Shown here in pieces: positions 17,852 to 27,906 of a stretch of 64,000 nt of DNA. Below the pieces are notes generated by a model, which searched no databases, had not been told where the DNA came from, and worked only from the letters and a program-made list of their open reading frames with translations. Source of the DNA: Pyropia yezoensis (lineage: Eukaryota; Rhodophyta; Bangiophyceae; Bangiales; Bangiaceae); the NCBI GenBank assembly GCA_009829735.1, contig CM020618.1, forward strand, positions 5,826,882 to 5,890,881, read 5' to 3'. How positions within the stretch are numbered: position 1 is the stretch's first letter; every line of letters begins with the position of its first letter. A program made the position numbers and the translations under genes.

Positions 17852-20242
17852 ATGCCTTCCCGTACGGTACTGATGCCGGCGTTTACGCCGCTGGGGGGGG
17901 TGGCGTCCCCGCTGGGCGCCGCTCCTGCGGCCCGCCTGTCATCGTGGGCACAGGGGGGCGCCGGTAGCGTCGGCAGTGGCCGTCCCACCACCCCCGTCGT
18001 CCCGGCTCGGGTGCGCTCCCGTCGCCGCGCGGCAGTGGTGGCGGTGGTGGAGCCGCCCGTCGCGCCCGGCGCGCCGCCGCCCCCCGTGGTCACGTCCGAG
18101 TCGGCCGCAGCGGGCGTGTCTGGCGCCGCGGCGGGGGCGACCCTCCGAGACTTGGAGGGGCGGCCCATTGCGGGGGACCCGCGGTACCCCTTCCCCGCCA
18201 CCCACCCGGTGGCGGCTGAGCTGCAGCGCGACGCCGCGGCTTGGCCGTCGGTGCCCCACCTGTGGGCGTCGGTGGCGGCCAAGCACGGGGATAGGGTGGC
18301 GGTGCTGGACCCGCATCAGGTGGCGGCGGCGTCCGACGCCTCGGCGGGGGGCAATGGGGGAGGGAGGCTGGACATGACCCGCCTTACGTACCGGGAGGTT
18401 GCGGAGCTGGTGGGCCTTGCCACGGGGGGGCTTCGAGAGCTGGGCGTCCGGGCGGGCGAGCACGTGGCGCTGTTTGCCGAGAACTCTGCGTCGTGGCTGG
18501 TTGGCTGGAACGCTATTTCCGCCACCGGCGCGGCGTCGGCGGTGCGGGGGGTGGCGGCGCCGCTCCCCGAGTTGGCCTATATCTATGACCACTCCCAGTC
18601 GATGGGGCTGGTTGTGCAAGACGCGGCGCTGCTGGCCAAGCTTGCCCCCGTTCTCAACGCGGCCGCCGTGCGGTTTGTGGTGGTGCTGCAGGGCGCCGCG
18701 CCGCCGGCGTCGTCGCTGCCGTCGGGCTGGACGACTCCGCTGCACACGTTTGATGACCTCATTGCGATGGGCCGCAACTCGACGCGCTCCCGTGAGCCCA
18801 CCGCGGGGCGCTCGGATGTGGCGACGCTGCTCTACACGTCGGGCACGACAGGGTCTCCCAAGGGGGCCAAGCTCACCCACGACAACCTGCTTTCGCAGGT
18901 GTCGCAGTTGTCCATGGGTGCCGCGGACCCCCTTCCGGGGCAGGTGTTTGTTTCGGTCCTCCCCTGCTGGCACGTCTTTGAGCTGACCGCCTCGCTGTTT
19001 TGCTTTTCAAAGGCGGCCACCACCGTCTACTCGTCGGTGCGGCATTTTCGCGAGGACCTTGCCACCCACCGACCGCATATCCTGGTAGCCGTGCCGCGTG
19101 TGTTTGAGTCTCTCCACGCGACTATTGCCAAGCGGCTGTCGGCCGCGTCGGGGGTGCGCAAGGCGATCTTCCGCTTTGCGACGCGCGTCGGCAAGTGGAA
19201 CATGGTTCTTCGCCGCCTGCTCTACGGCCTCTCCCTGTACGCACCAGCGCGGCCGTCGCTGCCGATGCGGCTGCTGCTAGCTGTGACGATTGCGCTGCTG
19301 TCGCCGCTGGTGGCGCTCACTGACAAGCTGGTGTGGTCCAAGATTAGGGCCGCCACGGGCGGGCGGGTCAGTGTGGTCGTTTGTGGCGGAGGCATCCTGT
19401 CGGGGTACCTGGAGGACTTTTTCGAAATCGCGGGCGTGCCCATCTTTGTGGGCTACGGCTCCACCGAGACGTCCCCTGTGGTGGTCAACCGATATGCGCA
19501 GCACAACGTTCGGGGGTCGGCGGGGCTCGCATGCCCCGGCACTGAGGTGAAGCTGGTGGACCTGGACACCCGCCAGCCGGTAGCGCCGGGCGCGACGGGC
19601 GTCCTGTTGGTGCGGGGGCGCCAGGTCTTTGCTGGCTACCACCGCAACGACAAGGCCACGGCCGCTGCCATTGATGCCGACGGCTTTTTCGACACGGGCG
19701 ACCTGGCGTGGCAGGGCCCCTCAGGGGACATGGTCATCACGGGTCGGTCCAAGGACGTGGTAGTCCTGTCGTCGGGGGAGAATGTGGAGCCAGGGCCTAT
19801 TGAGGAGGCGATTGCCGAGTGGGACGCCGTCGACCAGGTGATGCTGGTGGGCCAGGACCAGCGGTCGCTCGCCGCGCTGGTCGTCCCCCGGCTGGACGAG
19901 CTAGTCGCGATGGGCTTTCTCGACGAAGCAGGCCGCAAGGAGGTCGAGTCCCTGGCCGGTACGACCGACGGGCAGCCGGCGCTGCGGCGGCTCGAAGCGG
20001 CCCTGTCATCGCGGTCCGACGTGCAGGCGGCGTTTAAAAAGGGCATTGCCGAGCGCAACATGGCGCGGCGGTCGTACAATGGAGCGACCGACCGGGTGGC
20101 TTCGGTGTACCTGCTGCTGGAGCCCATGACGGTGGAGAATGGGATGATGACGCAGACGCTTAAGATCAAAAAGCCGATCGTGGCCGACACGTACGCCCCG
20201 CAGATTGACTCGCTGTTTGCGCGGCCGCCCGCGGGGGTGTAG
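17852..20242 (+). CDS. Long-chain acyl-CoA / acyl-ACP synthetase (AMP-binding enzyme), probably plastid
   Basis: The intron-free gene encodes 796 residues. The first about 90 are Ser/Ala/Arg/Pro-rich like a transit peptide. The enzyme body carries the AMP-binding motif YTSGTTGSPKGAKLTHDN (about 327), the adenine-binding/A5 motif VGYGSTETSPVVV (about 532), the ATP-binding FFDTGDLAW (about 611) and GRSKDVVVLSSGENVEPGPIE (linker to the C-terminal lobe, about 629). The C-terminus has the catalytic-lysine region MMTQTLKIKK. These enzymes activate fatty acids with ATP and pass them to CoA or ACP. The overall look (SVLPCWHVFELT, GKWNMVLRRLLYGL, FFEIAGVPIFVGYG) is closest to plant plastid AAE15/AAE16 acyl-ACP synthetases and their cyanobacterial relatives. 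This subfamily assignment and the plastid location are inferences. The ATG at 17852 is the first that suits the leader, since upstream frame is C-rich UTR-like DNA. Confidence 0.9.
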   Translation: MPSRTVLMPAFTPLGGVASPLGAAPAARLSSWAQGGAGSVGSGRPTTPVVPARVRSRRRAAVVAVVEPPVAPGAPPPPVVTSESAAAGVSGAAAGATLRDLEGRPIAGDPRYPFPATHPVAAELQRDAAAWPSVPHLWASVAAKHGDRVAVLDPHQVAAASDASAGGNGGGRLDMTRLTYREVAELVGLATGGLRELGVRAGEHVALFAENSASWLVGWNAISATGAASAVRGVAAPLPELAYIYDHSQSMGLVVQDAALLAKLAPVLNAAAVRFVVVLQGAAPPASSLPSGWTTPLHTFDDLIAMGRNSTRSREPTAGRSDVATLLYTSGTTGSPKGAKLTHDNLLSQVSQLSMGAADPLPGQVFVSVLPCWHVFELTASLFCFSKAATTVYSSVRHFREDLATHRPHILVAVPRVFESLHATIAKRLSAASGVRKAIFRFATRVGKWNMVLRRLLYGLSLYAPARPSLPMRLLLAVTIALLSPLVALTDKLVWSKIRAATGGRVSVVVCGGGILSGYLEDFFEIAGVPIFVGYGSTETSPVVVNRYAQHNVRGSAGLACPGTEVKLVDLDTRQPVAPGATGVLLVRGRQVFAGYHRNDKATAAAIDADGFFDTGDLAWQGPSGDMVITGRSKDVVVLSSGENVEPGPIEEAIAEWDAVDQVMLVGQDQRSLAALVVPRLDELVAMGFLDEAGRKEVESLAGTTDGQPALRRLEAALSSRSDVQAAFKKGIAERNMARRSYNGATDRVASVYLLLEPMTVENGMMTQTLKIKKPIVADTYAPQIDSLFARPPAGV

Positions 20243-21029
20243 GTGCGGCGGGTGGCGGGGTTCAGAGGATGGGACTGTAAGGAGGAGGATAGGGCGCCTT
20301 GTGTCGCCGTGGGGATACCAGAGGGGGGAGTTGGAGAGCGCGTTGGGATGCGTGCCGGTGCGTGGGGGGGGGGCTGCGGGGGGGGTCCGTGTGTGCTCGA
20401 CAGAGTTGCGCCACAGCACGAATTCTCTTACTTTACTCTGCTTGCCAGTCGTCGCCTACGCCACACACACCGCTTCCACAGTGGCCAGTTTGAACCCCGT
20501 GCGGGGCGCGGCGGTGGCCGGCGCCGCCAGGGGGGTTGTTCCCCGCCGCGACGGGACTCGGCCAACGTCACCGCCCCGGCGCTGTTGCCGACCCGACGCA
20601 ACTGAGGCCCCACCGTGCTGTCACTCCACCGTTGCTGTCGCCCCGGCGTTACGGCCGCCCCGCAGCCCGGGCCGCGGCCACCCCCCAAACCCACGGGCGT
20701 GGGACGACAGTCACGCCGGCGGTGGCAATGGCGCCCCCCGCCAGCCCGCCGCGGCCCGTGGGGGGCGACAGGCCGGCCCCCCCTCCCGCCGCCCACGCCC
20801 GTCGTCAAACCACGCACCCCGCGCGGGCGGCGCAGCGCCCCCACCTCCTACCGTGAGCGCCCGAGGGAAGGGCACCTTTGCTCGCTGTACCGCGCCCCGC
20901 AGTGCCGCCGCCACCGCCTCCGCCGCCGCCACAGCTCGCGCGCCAGGGCGGACAGACGGGCAGGTCGGGCAGGTGGGGTCCGCCCCCTCGCCCTCCCTCC
21001 CCCCCACACCCCCAACCTTCAACCGCCAC
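20243..21029. other. Convergent intergenic region
   Basis: It lies between the 3' ends of the acyl-CoA synthetase (+) and Alba (-) genes. On the minus strand an Ala-rich open frame (AVAAAEAVAAALRGAV, around 20910) could be a further Alba exon, because the Alba stop overlaps a good splice donor. Otherwise nothing is recognisable. Confidence 0.4.
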
Positions 21030-22025
21030 TCACCCGTGTGCCCCAGCGGCGGGGGGAAGGTACCCCGGCTCCGCCGCCCGCGCCGACAGGTCCGTCGCGA
21101 CCGTAATGAGCACCCCCGCCACGGGCTGTAGGCGCGGCGGCAGCGACGGCAGCGGCGGTCGCGTGCCACCGCCGTCGCCGTCGCCGCCGCCGCTGTTCCT
21201 GCTGGGCGTCCGCTCCACCCGCCACCCGCCTGGTCCCGCGGGCGGCGGTGGTGGCGCGGGGGGCACCGCCACGTAGGCCAACGAGGACAGGAGCGCTGCG
21301 GTGGGGCGGCGGGTGCGGAGGAGCTCGGCGATGGAGAGGGCCTTGGTGATGGCCGCGCCCGTCGCGAAGAGCGTTACACCCGTCGTCGGCGAAGCGTCCT
21401 GCAACAGCAGAGGCGGTAGGGGGCGTTGGAGGGGAGGCAAGACGGAGAGGGGAGCACCGGTCAGCCACGGCCCAGTCGAGAGGACCAGCAGGGGGAAAGG
21501 AAGCGTAGGCGGTCAGCCAACCGTCCTGGTACGGGCACACAATGGCACGCCGCCGCCGCCATCATGACAATCCTTGTCGCTGCGAGGACAGCGGTGTGGC
21601 GGGCCTCTGCAGCGGCACAACACGGGTGGCAACTCCCAGAGGTAGACACAATAGAAAACAGAGGAACGGGCAGGGGGAAGGGGGGGAACCCGCGCCGCTC
21701 CCCATCCACCCACCCCACCCCCACCCCCGTCCCCACCCCAGTGCTGACGCCCACCCACACCCCAATCCACACCCCAATCCACACCCCACACCCACGCCGC
21801 ACCAGCCCATCCCCCCCCCCCCCCCCCCCCCGGCGCGCACAACCCTCAACGTACAATCAGGAGCAGCGCGACGGCCATGTAGTGGCGGATCTTGCCCGCC
21901 GCCGACACCCGCACCACCGACGGGCCGGTCGGGGGGGGCGGCGGCGGGCCGGGGGGCTCCCCCTCCCGCGGCGGCGGCGGGTGTGGGTGGGGGGGTGGGG
22001 GGGGCGGCTCCCCTTCCATCTCCAT
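21030..22025 (-). CDS. Alba-domain nucleic-acid-binding protein (two exons)
   Basis: Exon 1 is 22025-21855 and exon 2 is 21398-21030, giving 179 residues. A Pro-rich N-terminal stretch leads into the Alba fold: SVVRVSAAGKIRHYMAVALL in exon 1, joined in phase 0 to TTGVTLFATGAAITKALSIA and ELLRTRRPTAAL in exon 2, and ending VAGVLITVATDLS and EPGYLPP. VRVSAAGKIR, the GAAITKA turn and the final GYxPP are hallmarks of eukaryotic Alba (Rpp20/Rpp25-like) proteins, which bind RNA or DNA in RNase P/MRP or mRNPs. The intron (456 nt) starts GTACGTTG and ends TTGCAG. The loop between the last strands is expanded by Gly/Pro/Ser-rich sequence. The stop codon lies inside the string GGGTGAGT, a strong donor, so a longer form with another exon is possible. 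Confidence 0.75.
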
Positions 22026-22343
22026 GGCTACCACCACCAAAGCCTCTGGACGGCGGGGCGGGTGGGGGTGGTGGTGGCCTGGGGTGGCTGGTGGTAGAGG
22101 TGGTTGGTGGTGGTGGTTGCGGTTTGTTGGGCGATGGTGGCCGCGGTGGTTGGTGATGGTGGTTCGTAGAGGCGGTGGTAGCCGTGGGGAGGGAAGGAAA
22201 GAGAGCGGGAAGAGGCGGGTGGCCGGCGAGCAGCGGATGAGAATGAGATGAGAAACGCCGCGCCGAGCGGGCGCACCCCGAGTGGGCAGGAGGCGCTCGT
22301 TGGGATCCGCGCGACCGCCTTGATCCGCAGCGGCACCTGACCC

Positions 22344-22391
<48 letters not shown>

Positions 22392-22451
22392 ATCCCAAGG
22401 CCCACCCTCGCCAAAAAAAGAAACGGGATTGACCCACCTCGCCGCGGCAGG
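22026..22451. other. Intergenic region with 43-base T tract
   Basis: The right part (22348-22390) is an uninterrupted run of 43 T on the + strand, about 60 nt past the tRNase Z stop (so poly-A on its sense strand). The left part is G/T-rich leader DNA of the Alba gene. No gene is seen. Confidence 0.6.
22348..22390 (-). repeat. A43 homopolymer downstream of tRNase Z (sense strand)
   Basis: This is the only long A/T homopolymer in a window dominated by G/C runs. On the minus strand it reads as poly-A 62 nt after the tRNase Z stop codon, like a retroposed poly-A tail. The host gene itself contains an intron, so it is not a simple retrocopy. The short word GATCC occurs on both sides (22322 and 22391), but this is too short to call a target-site duplication. 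Confidence 0.6.
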
Positions 22452-25279
22452 CTACGAACCCCCTCCGCCGCCAGCGCGCCCTCCCCCACTCGTGCCGCCG
22501 CCGCCGCCGCCACCACCGCCGCCCCCCCCCCCCCCCCGCTCACTTCCACCCCCCCCCACCCAGTCTGCCCACAGCTGCCGCACGCGGGCGGTCCAGGCGG
22601 CAACGCCCGCCGCCGCGGTCGCCGCCGCGCCGCCGCCGCCGCGGTCGCCGCGGCCGCCCGCGCCGACCAGGGCGGTGCGCTCCGCCTCGGCGCGCGCGCG
22701 CGCGCGGCGGCGGCGCTCGGACTTGGACAGCCGCGGCTCGTCGGCGCCCCCGCCCCCACCGTTGGCCGCGGTGCCATTGCCGCTGCCGCCGCGGCGGCCG
22801 GCCTTTGGCTGCGCCCCCTTGCCGCCCTTGCCGCGGCGGCCGCCACCGCCGCGGCCGCCGGCCTCTGCCGGGGGGTCCTCCCCCTTTGGCGGGTGCACCT
22901 GCACCACCGACAGGTCCCACGCGCCATGCACCGCGGGGCTGCCGTAGGCGGCGGCCGCCTCGGCAACGAGGCCAGCGATCGCCTCGTCCGAGCTGTACCG
23001 GGAGCTAAAGTGCGTCAACGCCAACTGCCTGGGGACAGGGGGAAAAAGGTGGAGCGGACTCACACGAATGGGGAGAAACGAGCGTGGAAAACAAAAGGGA
23101 CGGAAGCGGGGAAGGCGGAGAAGTGCCAGGGAGACGACGCGAGGACGTGTGTCAGTGAGGTCTGCCCCGGAAGGTGTTGGCAGGTCGCCGGCGGTGCCCC
23201 CCGCGACGGCGGCCGCGCGCGCGCAGCGCGCCACCGCACGAGCACAGTGGTGGGAGCGGTGGCCAGCCGCACCGCCACCGCCTCACCCACGGCCGACGCC
23301 CCAAGGGTACCCAGCCCCCGCCTTTCCCCCCAGCCCCCTCTCCCCCCCAGCTCCCACCCAGCCCCTCTCGTTCCCTCCCTCCTTCCTTCATCCCCCCCCC
23401 CCTCCCCCCCCGTTTCTCTCGCCACAACGCACTTTGCACCCACGCGTCGGGCCATTGCGCCCGCCTGGACGGCGGTCGAGTGGAATTTTTTCGCCGCCAT
23501 CCCCGCGAGGCGCCCCTCAAACGTTGCCTCGTGGACGAGCACGTCACACCCCGCGGCGGCCGCCTCGACCGCCGCCGCGTCGCACGTGTCGCCCACCACC
23601 ACCACCTTGCGGCTGGGCGGCGGCGGGGCGGTCACGTCGGCCAGCCACACCCGCCGCCCACCGCTGCCCGCCACGCTGCCCCCGTCCCGCCACGTGCGGA
23701 AGGCCGCCGGCGGGATGGAGGGGGTGCCCAGCAGCGACCGCACGCGGGGGAGGTCAAAGCGGGGCGCCGCCGACGGCTTTTCAGTAATGATGTAGGCCAG
23801 CGTCGGCACCGCATGCGCGACCGCCACCGCCTGGACGACCGCCCGCGGGTCGTCGGTGACAACGTCAAAGACGGGGCCAGAGGGGGGCGGGTTCGCCTGT
23901 GGGCTTGGGGGGGGGGGGGGGGGGGCGCCCGGGGGGGCGACACCGCCTCGGCCACCACGCGGCGGTGGCGGTGGTGGCGGCGGTGGTGGTGGCGGCGGCG
24001 GCGGCGGGGGCGACAACGTCGGCGGCGCGGGCATCCTCGCCACGTCGGCCTCGGCCGGGGGCGTCGGAAACACAAACGTCCCCGACCCCGGGGCCTCCCA
24101 CTGCAGCGGCGGCGTCGGGGTCGTCCACACGGTGCGGGTGGCGGCGGGCATCCAGCCGTCCGCAAGGGGCACGACCAGCTCGTGGATGACCAGCCGGGGA
24201 GGGGAGGTCAGCCGCACCGCGGTCGTGGCCAGCGCGTTGCGGAGGAACGCCGCCACCCCGCGCGGGCCGTACACGTGCAGCACCCCCGGGGGGGGGGGGG
24301 TGCCGGGGGGGGGATCCCCCAATACGACCGGGCCCCCGCCGCCGCTCCCCCCCTTTCCACCCCCTCCCGCCGCGGCGGTGGCAGCGGCGGCGCCCCCCCC
24401 GCGGGGGGCCGCCCCCCCCCCCCCCCCCCCCCCCCCCGACCGGCTCTGCAGCGCACTAATAACGACCGCCGGCAGTCCCAGCACGTGGTCCCCGTGGAGG
24501 TGGGTGATAAAGATGCGGTCCAGGGCGTGGTCACTCAGGTGGCTCCGCATCAGCTGCGTCTGGGTGCCGTCGCCCGCGTCAAACAGCCACACCGCCGCGC
24601 GGGTGCGCGTCGCCGCGTCGCCCAGGCGGAGGGCCAGCGCCGGCGCCGCGCGGAGCGTCGTCGGGATGGTCGCTGACGTGCCCAGAAAGGTCAGCTCCAT
24701 GCCCCGGTAGTCTGACGCGGCCGCCACCCGGCGGCGGCCAGAGCGACTCGTCGCCACCGCCGCTGTGGCGGTGGCGGCGGCAGTGTTGGCATGGACGGCA
24801 GCAGCGGCGGCGGCGGCGGCGGCAGCAGCAGCGGCAGAGGCGGCGCTGGTCGTAGCAGCCGCAGGGGTGGCGGCAGCGGCGGCGGTGGGGGGGGTGCTGA
24901 CCGCCGCCGCGCGGCCAGCGACGGAGCGCACCGGCGGAGACAGGGGCAGCGGCGGCACCCCCGCCCGCCGGGCGGCGCCGGTAATGCAGCCCGCCACGGC
25001 GGGGCGGAGGGACGGGCGACTGGCGGCGGCGGCGGCGGGCGCCGCCACCCCGCCAGCGCCAGCCCCCCCCCCCCCACCCACACCCCCGCCGACGCTGCCA
25101 CTGGCGGTGGTGGAGGAGGAGGAGGCCACAGCGGCGGCGGCGGCGTCAGGGGGGCGACGGCCGGCGGGGTAGGTGGGGCGGCCCGCGACGGCGTGCCGCG
25201 CCGCCGCTGTCGCCGCCGCCCCCGCCCGCCGTGCCGCCGCGGGGGGGCAGGCGAGGGCGTACCGCCCCGCCGCGTGCAT
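22452..25279 (-). CDS. tRNase Z (tRNA 3' endonuclease), two exons
   Basis: Exon 1 is 25279-23433 and exon 2 is 23028-22452, giving 807 residues. After an Ala/Thr/Ser-rich leader of about 195 residues (likely organelle targeting) the metallo-beta-lactamase domain begins MELTFLGTSATIPT. It continues LFDAGDGTQTQLMRS and the zinc motif THLHGDHVLGLP (about 258). Then come LHVYGPRGV, the exosite region, VVVVGDTCD, VLVHEATFEGR, KFHSTAVQAG and, across the intron, ALTHFSSRY (His ligand). This enzyme removes 3' trailers from tRNA precursors. The domain size fits the short ELAC1 form, swollen by Pro and Gly insertions, with a basic Gly/Arg-rich tail (RLSKSERRRRARARAEAER). The intron donor is GTGCGTTG and the acceptor CCCCAG, joining in phase 2. 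The leader suggests a plastid or mitochondrial enzyme. Confidence 0.88.
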
Positions 25280-25830
25280 GGCCGCTGGCCGGGGTGGATG
25301 GGCGGGCGGGGGAAGGGGGGGAAAGGGGTGGGGGGGTGGGGAAGGTGGGGAGGGGAAGGCCGGCTGGGCTCCCCAGGGGAAGGGAAAGGCCGGCTGGGCT
25401 CACAAGGGGCAGGGATGGAGAGGGACGGTGACGGCGGCGCCGCGGGCCGGCAGCAGTCGATCAACACTTCCACTTCGCCGCGGAGTGCCGGGTGCCGTGA
25501 CCAACGCAACGACCAACTCGTCGCAGGCGGCACCCGCACCGCGCCGCCGTCGTCGTCCAAGTAGCCCCCCAGCGGGGCACCCTCTGAGCGATCGCGATCA
25601 TCGATATCGATATCGATGATTGGCGCGGCGCTGGCGGTGGCGGCTGGCCCGCACCGTGACTGTCAAAGGACAAGGCCTCTTCGCTGCCCTCGACTTTTTT
25701 CCGTTGCAGTGAGGCGGTGAGACCGTCCCCGCCTCCCCCCGTTCTCCCGCTTTCTTCTGTCCCGCCTCCCTCCCCTACTCTTTTCCCCTTTCTTTTTTCT
25801 TCAGAGCTCCTCCACCGCGGGCCCGCGGGC
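25280..25830. other. Divergent promoter region, tRNase Z / methyltransferase
   Basis: It separates the tRNase Z start (-) from the methyltransferase start (+). It contains a 24-bp perfect palindrome (25597-25620), and a pyrimidine-rich stretch ending CTTCAG at about 25804 that may be the acceptor of a 5'UTR intron. No coding sequence is supported. Confidence 0.5.
25597..25620. promoter_or_regulatory. 24-bp perfect palindrome in a divergent promoter
   Basis: The 24 bases are a perfect inverted repeat built of overlapping ATCGAT and GATATC words and preceded by GCGATCGCG. In a promoter-sized gap between two divergent genes and surrounded by GC-rich DNA, this AT-balanced symmetric site is a candidate binding site for a dimeric factor. 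The role is inferred from symmetry and position only. Confidence 0.45.
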
Positions 25831-27465
25831 ATGGCGCCCCCCCCCACCCCGTGGTCGTCCCTGCCGCGGCGGCTGGCCGCCGCGGCGCACCTCGCCGCCC
25901 TGCCCGCCGTGGCGGCCGACCCGTACCTCCTCACCGCCACCCTCGGCGCCCTCACCCCGCTCCTCCGCGCCACCTGCCCGTCACAGGCAGAGTGGGAGGC
26001 CGCCATTCGGTGGCCCCTGCTGCGGCTGCTCCCGCCGCCGTCGCCGGCCACCGCCGCTGCTGCCGCCGCTGCTGCGTCCGCCGACGGCACAGCGCCGTCC
26101 CCGGCTGGCCGCCCGCGGCCCCCTCCGTCGCCGCCGTCACCGCCGCCGCCGCCGCTGCCGTCGACGCCGCCGCCGCCGGCCACGTCAGTCGCGGCGCGGC
26201 ACCCGCGGGCGCTCGCCTGGGCCCGCGACGAGTGGCTCGCCCGCCACCGTGGCGACTGGTGGGGCCCCGCCGTGGCGGCGGCGGTGCCCCGCCGGGGGGT
26301 GCCGCTGACACCCCACGCGGAGCTGCTGCGGCTGCTGGCGTTGGAGGAGGAGGGGCAGGGGGGGGCGCAGCCGCGGGGGGGGGCGCCGCTCCCGGCGACC
26401 CGCACGCGGGGCGGCGGTGACGGTGGTGGCCGTAGTGGTGGTGGCGGACGCGGCGGCGGCGGCGGTGGCCGTCGGTCGCTCTCCCCCCCTGCCCCTCGTC
26501 GGCGGCGGCGGCCGCTGCCGTCGTCGGCACGCCCACCAGCGGGGGCGGTCGGGCCCCCGGCTGCGGGCGGTGCGGCGGGGGATCCCCCCCTGTCCGACGT
26601 TGCGGCCGCGCTGCGCTCCCTCGGCGCCGGCATTGGGCGTGGCGGCGACCGGCTGGGCGCCGTCGTCGAGGCGCACGGCATCCACGAGGTGCTCTCTGCG
26701 GAGCTGCTCGCCGCCCTCGCGACCTACCTGCGGGGACGGGCGGCGGTCAAGGCGCGGGCCCTAGCCGCGGCATCGGTGGCTGCGGTGGGCCGTCCCCCCG
26801 CCCCGTACGTGGTGCTCGAGGTGGGCGCCGGCGACGGCGCGCTGGGCGGCCACCTGGCGGCGGCGCTGGCGGCGGCGGGCGCCGCCCACGGCGACACCCA
26901 CCCCCCCGTGGACGTGACGGTCACCGACTCGCTGGCGCACACTGCCGTCGGCGGGGGCCCCCGGCGCCGCCCCCCCGACGGCGCCTTTTCCGTGACCCCC
27001 GCCGAGCAGGGTGCAGCGGTGGCGGCGACGGCGCCCGACCTGGTCGTCGCCTCGTGGATGCCCGCGGGGGTGGACTGGACGGCGGGCTGGCGGGCGGCGG
27101 GGGTAGGCGAGTACCTGCTGCTCGGCGAGGCGGATGATGGGTGCTGCGGGTGTGCGTGGCGCACGTGGGGGAACCCGGCCGCCGCGCCTGTGGCCGGCGG
27201 GGGGGGGGGGGGGGGGGGGCGGGGTGGGGGGGGAGGAGGCAAGGGCGGCGGTGCCCCTCCCCCGCCGCCCCCGCCCGCCCCGTACCGCGTCGACGGCTAC
27301 ACGCGGGTGACGCTGGGGGGGGTCTCCCGCTGGATGATCAGCCGCTTTGACGCACCGGGCGTGCGCAACGCGACGGCGGTGGCGTTTCGGCGGGCGGGGG
27401 GGGGGGCGGAGGGGCGGGGGGGGGCGCCGGCTGAGCTGACGGCCCACGGGTGGCCATACCCGTGA
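25831..27465 (+). CDS. Putative SAM-dependent methyltransferase-like protein
   Basis: The 544-residue protein starts at the ATG at 25831. The N-terminal half is helical (RRLAAAAHLAALPAVAADPY, RALAWARDEWLARHRGDWWG) with a Pro/Ala insert and an Arg/Gly-rich low-complexity linker. The C-terminal half looks like a Rossmann methyltransferase: motif I VVLEVGAGDGALGGHL (about 326), VDVTVTDSLAH (acidic residue after strand 2), APDLVVASWMPAGVDWTAG (motif IV area), then GEYLLLGEADDGCCGCAWRT. The block with SWMP, DWT and GEADDGCCG is distinctive, but I cannot name a characterised family for it. The substrate is unknown. A long in-frame Gly run (about 27199-27235) sits in the catalytic half. Upstream in-frame DNA from 25717 is pyrimidine-rich and more likely UTR or intron. 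Confidence 0.6.
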   Translation: MAPPPTPWSSLPRRLAAAAHLAALPAVAADPYLLTATLGALTPLLRATCPSQAEWEAAIRWPLLRLLPPPSPATAAAAAAAASADGTAPSPAGRPRPPPSPPSPPPPPLPSTPPPPATSVAARHPRALAWARDEWLARHRGDWWGPAVAAAVPRRGVPLTPHAELLRLLALEEEGQGGAQPRGGAPLPATRTRGGGDGGGRSGGGGRGGGGGGRRSLSPPAPRRRRRPLPSSARPPAGAVGPPAAGGAAGDPPLSDVAAALRSLGAGIGRGGDRLGAVVEAHGIHEVLSAELLAALATYLRGRAAVKARALAAASVAAVGRPPAPYVVLEVGAGDGALGGHLAAALAAAGAAHGDTHPPVDVTVTDSLAHTAVGGGPRRRPPDGAFSVTPAEQGAAVAATAPDLVVASWMPAGVDWTAGWRAAGVGEYLLLGEADDGCCGCAWRTWGNPAAAPVAGGGGGGGGRGGGGGGKGGGAPPPPPPPAPYRVDGYTRVTLGGVSRWMISRFDAPGVRNATAVAFRRAGGGAEGRGGAPAELTAHGWPYP

Positions 27466-27906
27466 GGGGCGGGGGCTGGAGCACAAGCGCTGCTGCGGGC
27501 GGCCGTGCGGGGCCGCGCCGCTGTCTGCCCCTGCCCGCGGTGGCGGTGGCGCGCAGGCCGTGGCGCCGGCGGCTGGCAAGCTACGCCCGCGGGCGGCCGC
27601 CCTCGCCGCCGCTGCCGTTGCCGATGCTTGCGTTGGTGGTGGCGGAGGGGAATAGTCGGGCGGGGCGGGGCGGCCGCGCCCGCCAGTGTGGCCATCATGG
27701 CGGCGGCGGCGGCGGCGTCCGGCGGTCGGGCGGCATGGCCCACCGGCAGCGCCCCCACGGCAAAGCCCGTGGCCGAACTATGCAGAAACGCACGAGGGCC
27801 TTGGTCCTTGTGTACATACTCTGCTTGAACGGACCCCCCCCCTCCTCCAAATGGCCGCACCCCCCTCTCCCCCCCCCCCCCCTAGCTCCCTCTCCGCCCA
27901 CTCTTC
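27466..27906. other. Convergent intergenic gap
   Basis: This is the shared 3' region of the methyltransferase (+) and the helical protein (-). It is G-rich then C-rich low-complexity DNA with nothing recognisable. Confidence 0.5.
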
